This document shows, in pieces, positions 8,091-15,359 of a stretch of 64,000 nucleotides of DNA; the first letter of the stretch is position 1, and every line of letters starts with the position of its first letter. The stretch spans positions 186,001 to 250,000 of the forward strand of contig NZ_JACYFJ010000002.1 in NCBI RefSeq assembly GCF_014855495.1, in the 5' to 3' direction. The notes under the pieces are model-generated. The model ran no database searches, was not told the origin of the DNA, and was given only the letters and a program-made list of their open reading frames with translations. The position numbers and the translations under genes were made by a program. Origin of the DNA: Euzebyella saccharophila (GTDB lineage: Bacteria > Bacteroidota > Bacteroidia > Flavobacteriales > Flavobacteriaceae).

Positions 8091-9566
8091 ATGAATTTGA
8101 ACAGATCCGTATACGTAGCAATTTTAGTATGTTTTGTTTTTTTTAGTTCATGTTCAAGTGAAGGAAGTAATCCTGATATTGAAAATCCTACAGCGGAATC
8201 TCCATCACCAGACCCAGGTACGGAGTCACATACTCCAGAGGAGCCCATTATCGAGGTCAATGCCATACCAGCTTCAGCACAACGTATAGGTAACGCTTCG
8301 TTGGGATATGAATATTTGATATCCGGGGAATATATGAGTTCTGGAGTACCTTACGATGTTTTTGTAGCAGGTAACGGGGAAAATAACCAAAACCTTCTGG
8401 ACCGTAATGGCGATAACGCCATAATTCCCCATGACTATACTGCTGCTACCGCAACTAATGGTGTGAGAATAGTTTCTCCCAATTGTATGTCTTGCCATTC
8501 TGGGTTTTTAGATGATGAACTAATGGTGGGGCTTGGTAACCACTCTGGTGATTTTACCATCAATCGGGCGAACGATATTGAAATGGTAAGTACGGGTGTA
8601 TCCCTTTTATATGGACAGGGTAGTGATGAATGGGAGGCTTTTGATCAATTTAGAAAAGGTATATTAGCTATTGGAGCTACCACAACAACCGAAGTTGTAG
8701 GGGCGAATCCTGCGGATAGGATAACTCAGGTATTGGCATCCCATAGGGATAAGAATACTTTGGAGTGGTCCGATTCCCCTTACGTGGCCTTAGATGAGGA
8801 TATCATTCCTACCGATGTGCCCGCTTGGTGGCTGTTAAAGAAAAAAAATGCCATGTTCTACCATGGTTTGGGAAGAAAAGACTTTTGTAAATCGTTTATT
8901 GGTTCTTCTTTATTGACCCTTACGGAAAAAGAAAAGGCCGAGGAAGTAAATGAAAAAATGCCAGATGTTTTGGCCTATATTTATAGTATAGAGGCACCTT
9001 CTTACCCTAATGATATAGATACTGATTTGGCCGGTGTAGGTTCGCTTGTTTTTGCTGAGCACTGCGTTAAGTGTCATGGTACTTATGGTGAAAACGAAAG
9101 CTACCCTAATCTACTGGTTTCTCTAAATACAATTGGAACGGACCCTGCTCTTTCCAATAGATATTCCGGTCCATCTCAAATAAACGATTACTTCTTGGAC
9201 TGGTTCAATAACGGATGGTTTGGTACAGACGAGAACCCTTTGGAATTTAAGGCAGAGGGTGGGTATATTGCTCCTCCTTTGGATGGTATTTGGGCTACGG
9301 CTCCTTATTTCCACAACGGTTCTGTACCCACATTGGAGTTGGTTTTAAACAGTACCGCTAGACCTATTTATTGGAGTCGTACTTTTGATAGTAGTGATTA
9401 CAATACCAATGAATTGGGTTGGAATTATGTGGTAGAGGCTTCAAAAAAGGATAAATATACCTACGATACCACTTTAAAGGGCTATGGAAATGAAGGACAT
9501 ACTTTTGGCGATATTCTCACAGCAGATGAAAGAGCAGCGCTTCTGGAGTACCTAAAGACTTTATAG
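8091..9566 (+). CDS. Diheme c-type cytochrome lipoprotein, RoxA/MauG-like C-terminus
   Basis: A 491-residue lipoprotein (signal VYVAILVCFVFFSSC, lipid-modified Cys21) followed by a Pro/Ser/Glu-rich linker. Two covalent heme sites are visible: CMSCH (Cys132, Cys135, His136) and CVKCH (Cys325, Cys328, His329). The C-terminal part has YIAPPLDGIWATAPYFHNGS and an SVPTLELVL segment, a signature shared by the RoxA-like and MauG/bacterial cytochrome c peroxidase-like superfamily. Two hemes 193 residues apart fit that superfamily. It may be an envelope oxidoreductase or peroxidase. Nothing in the sequence fixes the substrate, and rubber cleavage is not implied. Monocistronic. Confidence 0.82.
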   Translation: MNLNRSVYVAILVCFVFFSSCSSEGSNPDIENPTAESPSPDPGTESHTPEEPIIEVNAIPASAQRIGNASLGYEYLISGEYMSSGVPYDVFVAGNGENNQNLLDRNGDNAIIPHDYTAATATNGVRIVSPNCMSCHSGFLDDELMVGLGNHSGDFTINRANDIEMVSTGVSLLYGQGSDEWEAFDQFRKGILAIGATTTTEVVGANPADRITQVLASHRDKNTLEWSDSPYVALDEDIIPTDVPAWWLLKKKNAMFYHGLGRKDFCKSFIGSSLLTLTEKEKAEEVNEKMPDVLAYIYSIEAPSYPNDIDTDLAGVGSLVFAEHCVKCHGTYGENESYPNLLVSLNTIGTDPALSNRYSGPSQINDYFLDWFNNGWFGTDENPLEFKAEGGYIAPPLDGIWATAPYFHNGSVPTLELVLNSTARPIYWSRTFDSSDYNTNELGWNYVVEASKKDKYTYDTTLKGYGNEGHTFGDILTADERAALLEYLKTL

Positions 9567-9709
9567 GGTGTTAGAGATTTAAATTATTAAATTTCAATAG
9601 GTAAAACAAAGCATAAAATTTAATTTTAAAAATTGCAGCTGTAACAAATTTTTCAATTGTTCGTCATTTAAATAGAAATCAATCACAACAATCTATAAAA
9701 CGAACGACC

Positions 9710-9817
9710 ATGAGAAAATTACATCCACATCAGCGACGACCTCGAATTTATTACAACATTGGATTTTGTTGGAATACCGATTATTGGTATGACCAAAAAA
9801 TTAAAAAAAGAAACTAA
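9710..9817 (+). CDS. Candidate 35-aa micro-ORF, basic N-terminus and aromatic tail
   Basis: An ATG-initiated ORF of 35 codons ending in TAA. The product starts MRKLHPHQRRPRIYYN and continues with an aromatic stretch (Phe19, Trp21, Tyr25, Trp26, Tyr27) and a lysine-rich end. The bases before the ATG (CAATCACAACA then AAAACGAA) resemble those before the next micro-ORF at 9875. No homology can be claimed; it could be a real small protein or part of an untranslated RNA. Both micro-ORFs lie before the strong terminator at 10001-10036. Confidence 0.35.
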   Translation: MRKLHPHQRRPRIYYNIGFCWNTDYWYDQKIKKRN

Positions 9818-9874
9818 TCACTCCAATTCTTATTAATTATTTACTCATCAATCATCATCAAAAAAACGAATATC

Positions 9875-9961
9875 ATGAAAGCATCAATGAGAAAAACAGC
9901 AACGGAATCAAAAACATTCAACTACTTTTCAAGTTTTAGAGTGACCAAGCGGGTGAAATGA
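9875..9961 (+). CDS. Candidate 28-aa micro-ORF
   Basis: An ATG-initiated ORF of 28 codons ending in TGA. It begins MKASMRKTATESK and ends in a basic segment (FRVTKRVK). The upstream bases CAATCATCATCA then AAAACGAA parallel those before the 9710 ORF, as if a leader unit had been duplicated. The terminator 40 bases downstream would end a transcript carrying both. The coding status is unproven. Confidence 0.3.
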   Translation: MKASMRKTATESKTFNYFSSFRVTKRVK

Positions 9962-10000
9962 GCCGAATATAGGAATTTCACTCGATAAAATTAGCAACAA

Positions 10001-10038
10001 AAGAAAGGGGCCCGCGTTTGCGGGCCCCTTTCTTTTTT
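10001..10038. terminator. Strong bidirectional terminator
   Basis: Perfect 15-bp stem (10001-10015 with 10020-10034, GC core GGGGCCCGC) with a 4-base loop, an A-rich 5' flank and a TTTTTT 3' flank. It can stop the rightward micro-ORF transcript and the leftward lipoprotein transcript from 10867. Confidence 0.9.
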
Positions 10039-10054
10039 AACGTCCATAGGAAGC

Positions 10055-10867
10055 TTAGTCCTTTAAAGAAATTTCTTCTTCAGCCTCGTTAGGGTAGATT
10101 AAAGTAGCCACATCATCGCATGTGCCATCACCAAAATTTACGGATACTTCAAGTCCGTTTTTGCTTAATGCCATAACACCTTTTCCAAAATGCTCACATC
10201 CAAATTGGGCTTCCAGAATCTCGGTAATATCAACTATATACGTATTTCCTTCGGATTTCAAAATCCACTCTCCATCTAAGGTCAAGGCTCCGCTCCCAAA
10301 TTCCTCACCAAAGACAAAGCCTACTGTTTTTTCACCTTCCTCGGCAACTTCGGCCCCATCTGCCAATACAATATCCATATCACTATAAACCGTCCAGCTT
10401 ATAGACTGCTCCTCTTCTGAACTGTTTATTTTAAAGCTTCGCGTGCCATCTATTGAAACATCGCCCACCATTAAATCATTATATGTTACGGTGAAGGCAT
10501 AATTTTCATTATCTCCTCCATAAACAACACTTATGGTTCCATTTAGTAGTTCACCATCTTCCTTGGCACTGCAATCATCAAAACTAAGGGTAAAGCCAGT
10601 ATCCGAATAATCAACAATGTAACACTCTTCTTCTACTTTGGCAGCGCTACCGGATTTATCCATATCATATAACTCAGATACTAATTCATCTACTTCTCCA
10701 GATACATTAACCGTTTCTAGAATGGTCTGTAATTCTGTCTTAGAGACTTTTTGTTCCTCTTGAAATTCTTCTATGCTTTCCTTTGCTTCATCACTACAAC
10801 TAAATAAAAGCGCTACACTGGCAGTTGCCAAAAGAACATTTCGAGTATTGGAAAATACATTGCTCAT
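10055..10867 (-). CDS. Hypothetical lipoprotein, acidic, cysteine-containing
   Basis: A 270-residue lipoprotein. The signal LLATASVALLFSC places the lipidated Cys at 24. It is followed by an acidic helical region (DEAKESIEEFQEEQ) and a beta-rich body with TGFTLSFDDCSA and VNFGDGTCDD segments. The paired Cys residues in the body could form periplasmic disulfides. I do not recognise the family. The gene is divergent from gntR across 261 bases, so the regulator may control it. It ends at the bidirectional terminator at 10001-10038. Confidence 0.7.
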   Translation of the reverse strand: MSNVFSNTRNVLLATASVALLFSCSDEAKESIEEFQEEQKVSKTELQTILETVNVSGEVDELVSELYDMDKSGSAAKVEEECYIVDYSDTGFTLSFDDCSAKEDGELLNGTISVVYGGDNENYAFTVTYNDLMVGDVSIDGTRSFKINSSEEEQSISWTVYSDMDIVLADGAEVAEEGEKTVGFVFGEEFGSGALTLDGEWILKSEGNTYIVDITEILEAQFGCEHFGKGVMALSKNGLEVSVNFGDGTCDDVATLIYPNEAEEEISLKD

Positions 10868-11096
10868 ATTTAAAATTTTAGGTTTATACCCTACAAACGT
10901 TGGTTATTTCAGTATAGTACTGGGTATTTCTTTTTTTAGATGAAGTGCACTACTTTATTCCAGAAAGGTCCTTATAAGTAAGAATTTACCTTCTTTCTTT
11001 AAAAGTTAATATCGAACTTTAAATTTTGTACAAGCATTATTATTTAAATAGGTCCTATTGTATTCCAAATAAAACCCTTTTCTTTATACCAATTAA

Positions 11097-11108
11097 ATCG
11101 TATACGAT
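11097..11108. promoter_or_regulatory. 12-bp palindrome ATCGTATACGAT, candidate GntR operator
   Basis: A perfect palindrome with a GTATAC core, ending 20 bases before the gntR start codon, in the shared divergent region with the lipoprotein gene. FCD-type GntR proteins often bind such sites and repress their own gene. A related TTGTATACAA lies before the ene-reductase operon at 5154-5163. Confidence 0.4.
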
Positions 11109-11128
11109 AGTTCATAGAAATAAAGAAA

Positions 11129-11755
11129 ATGGTCATTAATTATAGGGATAGGGTACGTGAACATTTATTAAGTGAAATGCAAAAAGGAAACTTACAGCCT
11201 GGTCAAAATATCAATTTGGCCTCAGTTTCGCGTAAATTAAAAATTAGTGTTACCCCAATTAGGGAAGCGCTTACCCAACTACAACAATCAAATATTGTTA
11301 AATCGATTAAAAACAGGGGCTTTGTTATTTCTAAGGTAAGTCCTGAAGAAGCTAAAAATCTTTATGAGCTTGTTGCCCATCTAGAGGTTTTGGCATTGGA
11401 GGAATCGCAATTTGATGCTAAATCCATTGAAAAATTAAAGACCCAGAGAGATTTAATAGCCCACTCCAAAACTTCTATTGACCGGGTTAACGCTTATATG
11501 GAATTTCATAGGCTACTTACCAAGAATTATAAAAATGATGTTTTTCAACAAATTCTAAAAGACCTAAAAACCCGTGTATTCTTTTATGAAAGGGCCTTCA
11601 TGGCCAATGACTCTTTTCACTATAACTCTAATGACCAGCATGATGCCATTATCTCCGCTATTGAAGATGATAATATTCCTTCTGCAATTCTGGTCCTTAA
11701 AATGAATTGGATGTTAATTCAAAATTACTTGGAAAAACAACTTGTTGTAATATGA
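11129..11755 (+). CDS. GntR family transcriptional regulator, FCD (FadR-type) domain
   Basis: A 208-residue regulator. Residues 1-70 form a winged helix-turn-helix (VREHLLSEMQKGNLQPGQNI, VSRKLKISVTPIREALTQLQ, IKNRGFVISKVS). Residues 75-205 are a helical FCD effector domain with metal-ligand-type residues in YMEFHRLL and SNDQHDAIISAI. Members of the FadR branch usually sense organic acids or sugar acids and repress transport or catabolic genes. The palindrome 21 bases upstream suggests autoregulation. The effector and targets are unknown. Confidence 0.88.
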   Translation: MVINYRDRVREHLLSEMQKGNLQPGQNINLASVSRKLKISVTPIREALTQLQQSNIVKSIKNRGFVISKVSPEEAKNLYELVAHLEVLALEESQFDAKSIEKLKTQRDLIAHSKTSIDRVNAYMEFHRLLTKNYKNDVFQQILKDLKTRVFFYERAFMANDSFHYNSNDQHDAIISAIEDDNIPSAILVLKMNWMLIQNYLEKQLVVI

Positions 11756-11952
11756 AGATTGATTTCTATAGAATCAGTTAAATATTTAACTTTAAATTTG
11801 GTTTTGCATTAATTTTTCACAAACAATTTGTAAAATGTTATGTGATATTCAAAACTTCCGTAATTTTACCCCGTGATTTAGTAGTACATCGAAATTTTTA
11901 TAACAAAAGTTGATACTAGACGTTATTTGAATGTCAATTTAAAAATGAGGTT

Positions 11953-12096
11953 ATGGGTTATTTATCACCACAAATCGAAATCCTAGCTAAAAAGAAATCG
12001 AGCGAAGAAAAATCTTTGTTAAAAAAGGAAATTTCTTGTGGAATTTTTCAGGATTACGGTCATACTGAAAGCACTCAAACTGCAAGCCAAAAATAG
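11953..12096 (+). CDS. Candidate 47-aa small ORF
   Basis: An ATG-initiated ORF of 47 codons. The product begins MGYLSPQIEILAKKKSSEEK, is amphipathic and lysine-rich in its first half and Ser/Thr/Gln-rich at the end. It is convergent with the emfourin gene, with stop codons only about 9 bases apart. Codon use looks ordinary. No family is recognised. Confidence 0.35.
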   Translation: MGYLSPQIEILAKKKSSEEKSLLKKEISCGIFQDYGHTESTQTASQK

Positions 12097-12105
12097 CGCT
12101 TGTCC

Positions 12106-12372
12106 TTAATTTGGGTGCGCAAGTTGTTCCAATAGTTGTCTTAACTCGGTTGGAAGACTTTTTTCCGTAAATAACGCGGAATGACTTTGAGTACCCTCTT
12201 CTATTTGAAACGAATACTGCTGTCCATCCCTTAGATCAGGGTTTGATTCGTTGGTATTCTCTTCCAAGTAATGGATTATCTTTTCCAATTGCTCTTTTTC
12301 AATATTGGCCCTTCCCTCATAGGTTTTGGGAATGCCCGAAAATCCACCCGATATTTCTATTCTATACCGCAT
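12106..12372 (-). CDS. Emfourin-like protealysin inhibitor
   Basis: An 88-residue protein starting MRYRIEISGGFSGIPKTYEG, which has the form of the emfourin family: an N-terminal beta-strand ending in a GGF.G loop, then an ELxQLxxxL-type C-terminal helix. Emfourin is the intracellular protein inhibitor of protealysin-like M4 peptidases, typically encoded next to its protease. Here its ATG follows the protease stop by one base, so the two are co-translated. No signal peptide, consistent with blocking the protease inside the producing cell. Confidence 0.8.
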   Translation of the reverse strand: MRYRIEISGGFSGIPKTYEGRANIEKEQLEKIIHYLEENTNESNPDLRDGQQYSFQIEEGTQSHSALFTEKSLPTELRQLLEQLAHPN

Positions 12373-12373
12373 T

Positions 12374-13387
12374 CTATACGACTATTGAAATTATGCCAAC
12401 TGCTGAAAAGCTTTTACTTAGGACCTCTACAGACCTCTCAGAAACGTTACCTTCTTCCGTTAAGTTTTGGGCCGTTGCCAATATAGTTTCCAACATATCA
12501 TTAAAATTAGCCGTTCGCCAAAGTGCTTTGAGCGTTTGAAACCAAATTAGAGCGCAATCATCCAGTCCCAACTCCATACAGCTTAAATAAAATGCCTTAT
12601 TGGGTATACCTGAATTAATATGGACACCTTGATTATCCGCCATACCATTATAATAGTTGTCCATATGATCTGGTTGGCTGTCGAATTCATTGGCGGTGCC
12701 GGGCGCTTTCATTGACCTAATGGCCACCCCAGGGAATTCTTCGGTAACTACGCTATCTCCAATTAACCAATCGGCCTCTTCTACGGTTTGATTTAGATAC
12801 TTTTGCTTAATTACTGTCCCAAAAACATCTGAAAAATGTTCATTTAAGGCCCCAGGCTGGCTCTGGTATTCTAGATTCGAAAGAAATTGCGTTACCCCGT
12901 GGGCAAGCTCATGGGCCACTACATCAATTGCGCTTGCAAAATCTGTAAATTCTTTTCCGTCACCATCTCCATAGGTCATTTCATCACCGTCCCAATAGGC
13001 GTTGTTATAGTTCTCTCCGTAATGAATGTTAGAAATGATGTCCAAACCGTTACCATCTATCGAATTAAGACCAAAAGCATTTTTAAAATAGTCTCTTACA
13101 AAGCCAGAGGTTTTATAGGCCTCGTTGGCCGTTTCATCCTTAATAAATTCGCCGCCTTCCTCTATTATAAGTTCTACCCGCTGTTGATAGGTGTTTTTGC
13201 AATCATAAATATACCGGTCACCCCTGCTTTCTTGGTGTTCCCTCTGTAATAAGTGATTTAGAGCCGTTTGCCTTTTTTCGGTGATTCTAGCGGTATCATT
13301 CAATGTTTTTTTACAACTGCTGTTTCCCCGCTTCGCAAGTTCTTCTAATATATGTGGGGGAATTATAAAGCATTTGGTTGAGCACAT
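12374..13387 (-). CDS. Protealysin-like M4 metallopeptidase
   Basis: A 337-residue thermolysin-family zinc protease. The zinc site HELAH is at residues 159-163, the third ligand Glu183 is in GALNEHFSD, and the transition-state His256 is in GVHINSGIPNKAFY. There is no secretion signal. The N-terminus is the short protealysin-type propeptide (CFIIPPHILEELAKRG) rather than the long FTP propeptide of secreted thermolysins. The protein is therefore probably cytoplasmic or exported by a non-classical route. The paired inhibitor gene follows immediately. An interrupted palindrome (13440-13474) lies in its upstream region. Confidence 0.92.
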   Translation of the reverse strand: MCSTKCFIIPPHILEELAKRGNSSCKKTLNDTARITEKRQTALNHLLQREHQESRGDRYIYDCKNTYQQRVELIIEEGGEFIKDETANEAYKTSGFVRDYFKNAFGLNSIDGNGLDIISNIHYGENYNNAYWDGDEMTYGDGDGKEFTDFASAIDVVAHELAHGVTQFLSNLEYQSQPGALNEHFSDVFGTVIKQKYLNQTVEEADWLIGDSVVTEEFPGVAIRSMKAPGTANEFDSQPDHMDNYYNGMADNQGVHINSGIPNKAFYLSCMELGLDDCALIWFQTLKALWRTANFNDMLETILATAQNLTEEGNVSERSVEVLSKSFSAVGIISIVV

Positions 13388-13439
13388 ACTATTGATTTAG
13401 GGATAGTAACTACAAGTTCGGCCCTTTTCATATTTAAAA

Positions 13440-13474
13440 CAAATATTGTTAGTTAACCTTTTAGTTAATATTTG
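13440..13474. promoter_or_regulatory. Interrupted palindrome upstream of the protease-inhibitor operon
   Basis: CAAATATT (13440-13447) and AATATTTG (13467-13474) are perfect inverted arms separated by 19 bases. Inside lies a direct repeat TTAGTTAA (13449-13456 and 13461-13468). It is in the 117-base gap upstream of the protease start and downstream of the nucleotidyltransferase gene. It could be an operator or a weak RNA hairpin; the evidence is positional only. Confidence 0.3.
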
Positions 13475-13504
13475 CTAGCTGTGGTAGCAAACTGATGGCC
13501 TTGT

Positions 13505-14113
13505 TTAATTCATCCTTTTTAGAAGCTGCAGGTATTCCTCTTGGGTATCGATGTCCATGGCTTTTTGATGTAATTTTATGGAACAGACTTCTTGCGGGTT
13601 TAGTGAAATGATGGTTTGGGCTCCTGTCTTGGTTCCTAAATTGGAAAGTTGTTCAAAGAATTCCCTTCCAAAAAGGGCGGGAACACCCACATTTTTATCG
13701 TATTCACAGGCTATGATGTTTTTTGAAGAATTGAAAAACTTCTCCATAAGCTGATTTAAAAGTAAGGTATCTACCATGGGTTGATCCGCCAGCATGATAA
13801 GAATTCCGGTTGTCCCTTTCTGCTCGTTCAAAATATGTTCAACTCCCGTTGCTATAGAACCGCCCATACCTGATTCCCAATCTGGATTCACTACATATCT
13901 AAACCCGTTTTCCGGTATATGTATTCGTATTTCAGGTTCGTAGGCACCCAAAACTACATAGATATTTTCGCTGTTGCTCGCCACGGCATTCTCGATTGCA
14001 ATGCCAAGTAGTGTGGTCTTTTTCCAAGGCAGGAGCTGTTTGATTGTACCCATGCGGGAGGAATTACCCGCCGCTAAAATCAAAAGTGCTATTTTTTTCT
14101 TCGGATTATCCAT
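13505..14113 (-). CDS. MocA-like molybdenum cofactor nucleotidyltransferase
   Basis: A 202-residue MobA/MocA-type nucleotidyltransferase. The nucleotide-binding signature LILAAGNSSRMG is at residues 12-23, followed by the KQLLPW sugar-nucleotide loop, and LADQPMVD carries the metal-binding Asp. In other bacteria MocA transfers CMP to molybdopterin to make the cytosine dinucleotide cofactor of xanthine dehydrogenase-type hydroxylases. The ATG overlaps the xdhC stop (TAATG), so the two are coupled. No molybdenum hydroxylase is encoded in the window. Confidence 0.85.
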   Translation of the reverse strand: MDNPKKKIALLILAAGNSSRMGTIKQLLPWKKTTLLGIAIENAVASNSENIYVVLGAYEPEIRIHIPENGFRYVVNPDWESGMGGSIATGVEHILNEQKGTTGILIMLADQPMVDTLLLNQLMEKFFNSSKNIIACEYDKNVGVPALFGREFFEQLSNLGTKTGAQTIISLNPQEVCSIKLHQKAMDIDTQEEYLQLLKRMN

Positions 14114-15123
14114 TAATTATGGATTCTTCCGATTTTGTCCTTAAGTTTTATGGGGTTTCTTGAGCGAATTACCGATAAAACCTCAGAAACAATAGAAATA
14201 GCAATTTCCTGCGCTGTTTCAGCGCCTATGTTCAAACCTGCTGGACCATGAATGGCGTCAAAAAAACTATCCTCAACTTCAGGAGCATATTCCATAAGCT
14301 CATTTAATAATTTCTCCCTACGATCGGCAGGCCCTAGTAATCCAAGATATGCTGGCCTTTCATCCTTCAACCTTAATAGATATTTTAAATCCTTTACATA
14401 ACTATGTGTCATCAAAACTACGGCGGTTTGGTTATCAATAGAATTTATAGTCAACATTTCAGGTTCTGCCGAAATCAACTCTTTTGCACCGGGGAAATAA
14501 GAAATGTCTTTTTCTTCCGTAGCCGAAGCAACAATAGTCACCTCCCACCCTGTCATAGAAGCAACCGTACACAATTGTACGGCATCATGTTCCGCACCAA
14601 CAATAATCAGTTGAAAACAGGAGGACATCTTTTGTTCAAAAAGGGAAATGTCACTAGCAACTTTATTATTAGGTTGAAAAGGATATAGTTTGTCGTTCAA
14701 TTTTAGAAAAGAACCCAATTGGGAGCTTTCGCCCTCTTCCTTTGTATAAGAACATACGAGGCTAAAATCCATTCTTGAGGCCATGCATTGATTTAAAATT
14801 GAGAGAAGTTCTTTGTTAGGTTGAAAAGGTTCAATTAAGATGTACAAAACCCCTTCGCATCCTAAGCGGTATCTACCGTCATAGGTCATCATTTTAGGAA
14901 TTCCAGCTTTAAATACAGATTGTGATTGCCTAAGAATTTCCTTTTCCACACAACCGCCGCTAACTGCTCCGATCATAGTATTATCTTCTAAAATAAACAT
15001 CCGCACCCCTGGTCTTCTATAGGAAGAACCTTTAAGATGTACTACAGTAGCCAATACACCTTTTAAACCACTGGTTGTAGCGGTTTGGTACGCTTCTAAA
15101 ATGCCTTTTAGTTCATGCGTCAT
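14113..15123 (-). CDS. XdhC/CoxI family molybdoenzyme maturation factor
   Basis: A 336-residue XdhC-family protein. The N-terminal XdhC_CoxI domain shows KGSSYRRPGVRMFI and GAVSGGCVEKEI. The C-terminal Rossmann-type domain begins around LIIVGAEHDAVQL and ends in AIHGPAGLNIGAETAQEIAI, which is highly typical of the family. XdhC binds sulfurated molybdenum cofactor and delivers it to xanthine dehydrogenase-like enzymes. It is the first gene of a two-gene operon with the MocA-like transferase. Confidence 0.9.
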   Translation of the reverse strand: MTHELKGILEAYQTATTSGLKGVLATVVHLKGSSYRRPGVRMFILEDNTMIGAVSGGCVEKEILRQSQSVFKAGIPKMMTYDGRYRLGCEGVLYILIEPFQPNKELLSILNQCMASRMDFSLVCSYTKEEGESSQLGSFLKLNDKLYPFQPNNKVASDISLFEQKMSSCFQLIIVGAEHDAVQLCTVASMTGWEVTIVASATEEKDISYFPGAKELISAEPEMLTINSIDNQTAVVLMTHSYVKDLKYLLRLKDERPAYLGLLGPADRREKLLNELMEYAPEVEDSFFDAIHGPAGLNIGAETAQEIAISIVSEVLSVIRSRNPIKLKDKIGRIHN

Positions 15124-15359
15124 TTACTGAGGTTTAAAAGATTTTCTTATTCTCCTGAAAACTTTAAAAAAGATATGAAAATTAATAGGATTCCAAGAAT
15201 TCGGGAATGTACGAGATTTTTTTGTTTTCTTTCCGTACGGTTTTGAGATAACGTATTTGTTGAAAAAACCTTAACAATGTTTAACACTAGAATTTTTGTA
15301 GTCCCATACTTTAAATGAATTTTCGCCGTTCTGTTGGTTGAACCATAAAATAATTGAAA

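Noticed and set aside
8108-8115. CGTATACG inside the cytochrome gene as another GntR site
   Set aside because: It is within the signal-peptide codons, its flanks are not palindromic, and GTATAC occurs several times by chance in this window.
8091-9566. Calling the diheme cytochrome a rubber oxygenase
   Set aside because: Only the superfamily-level C-terminal signature and two heme motifs are visible; nothing fixes the substrate.
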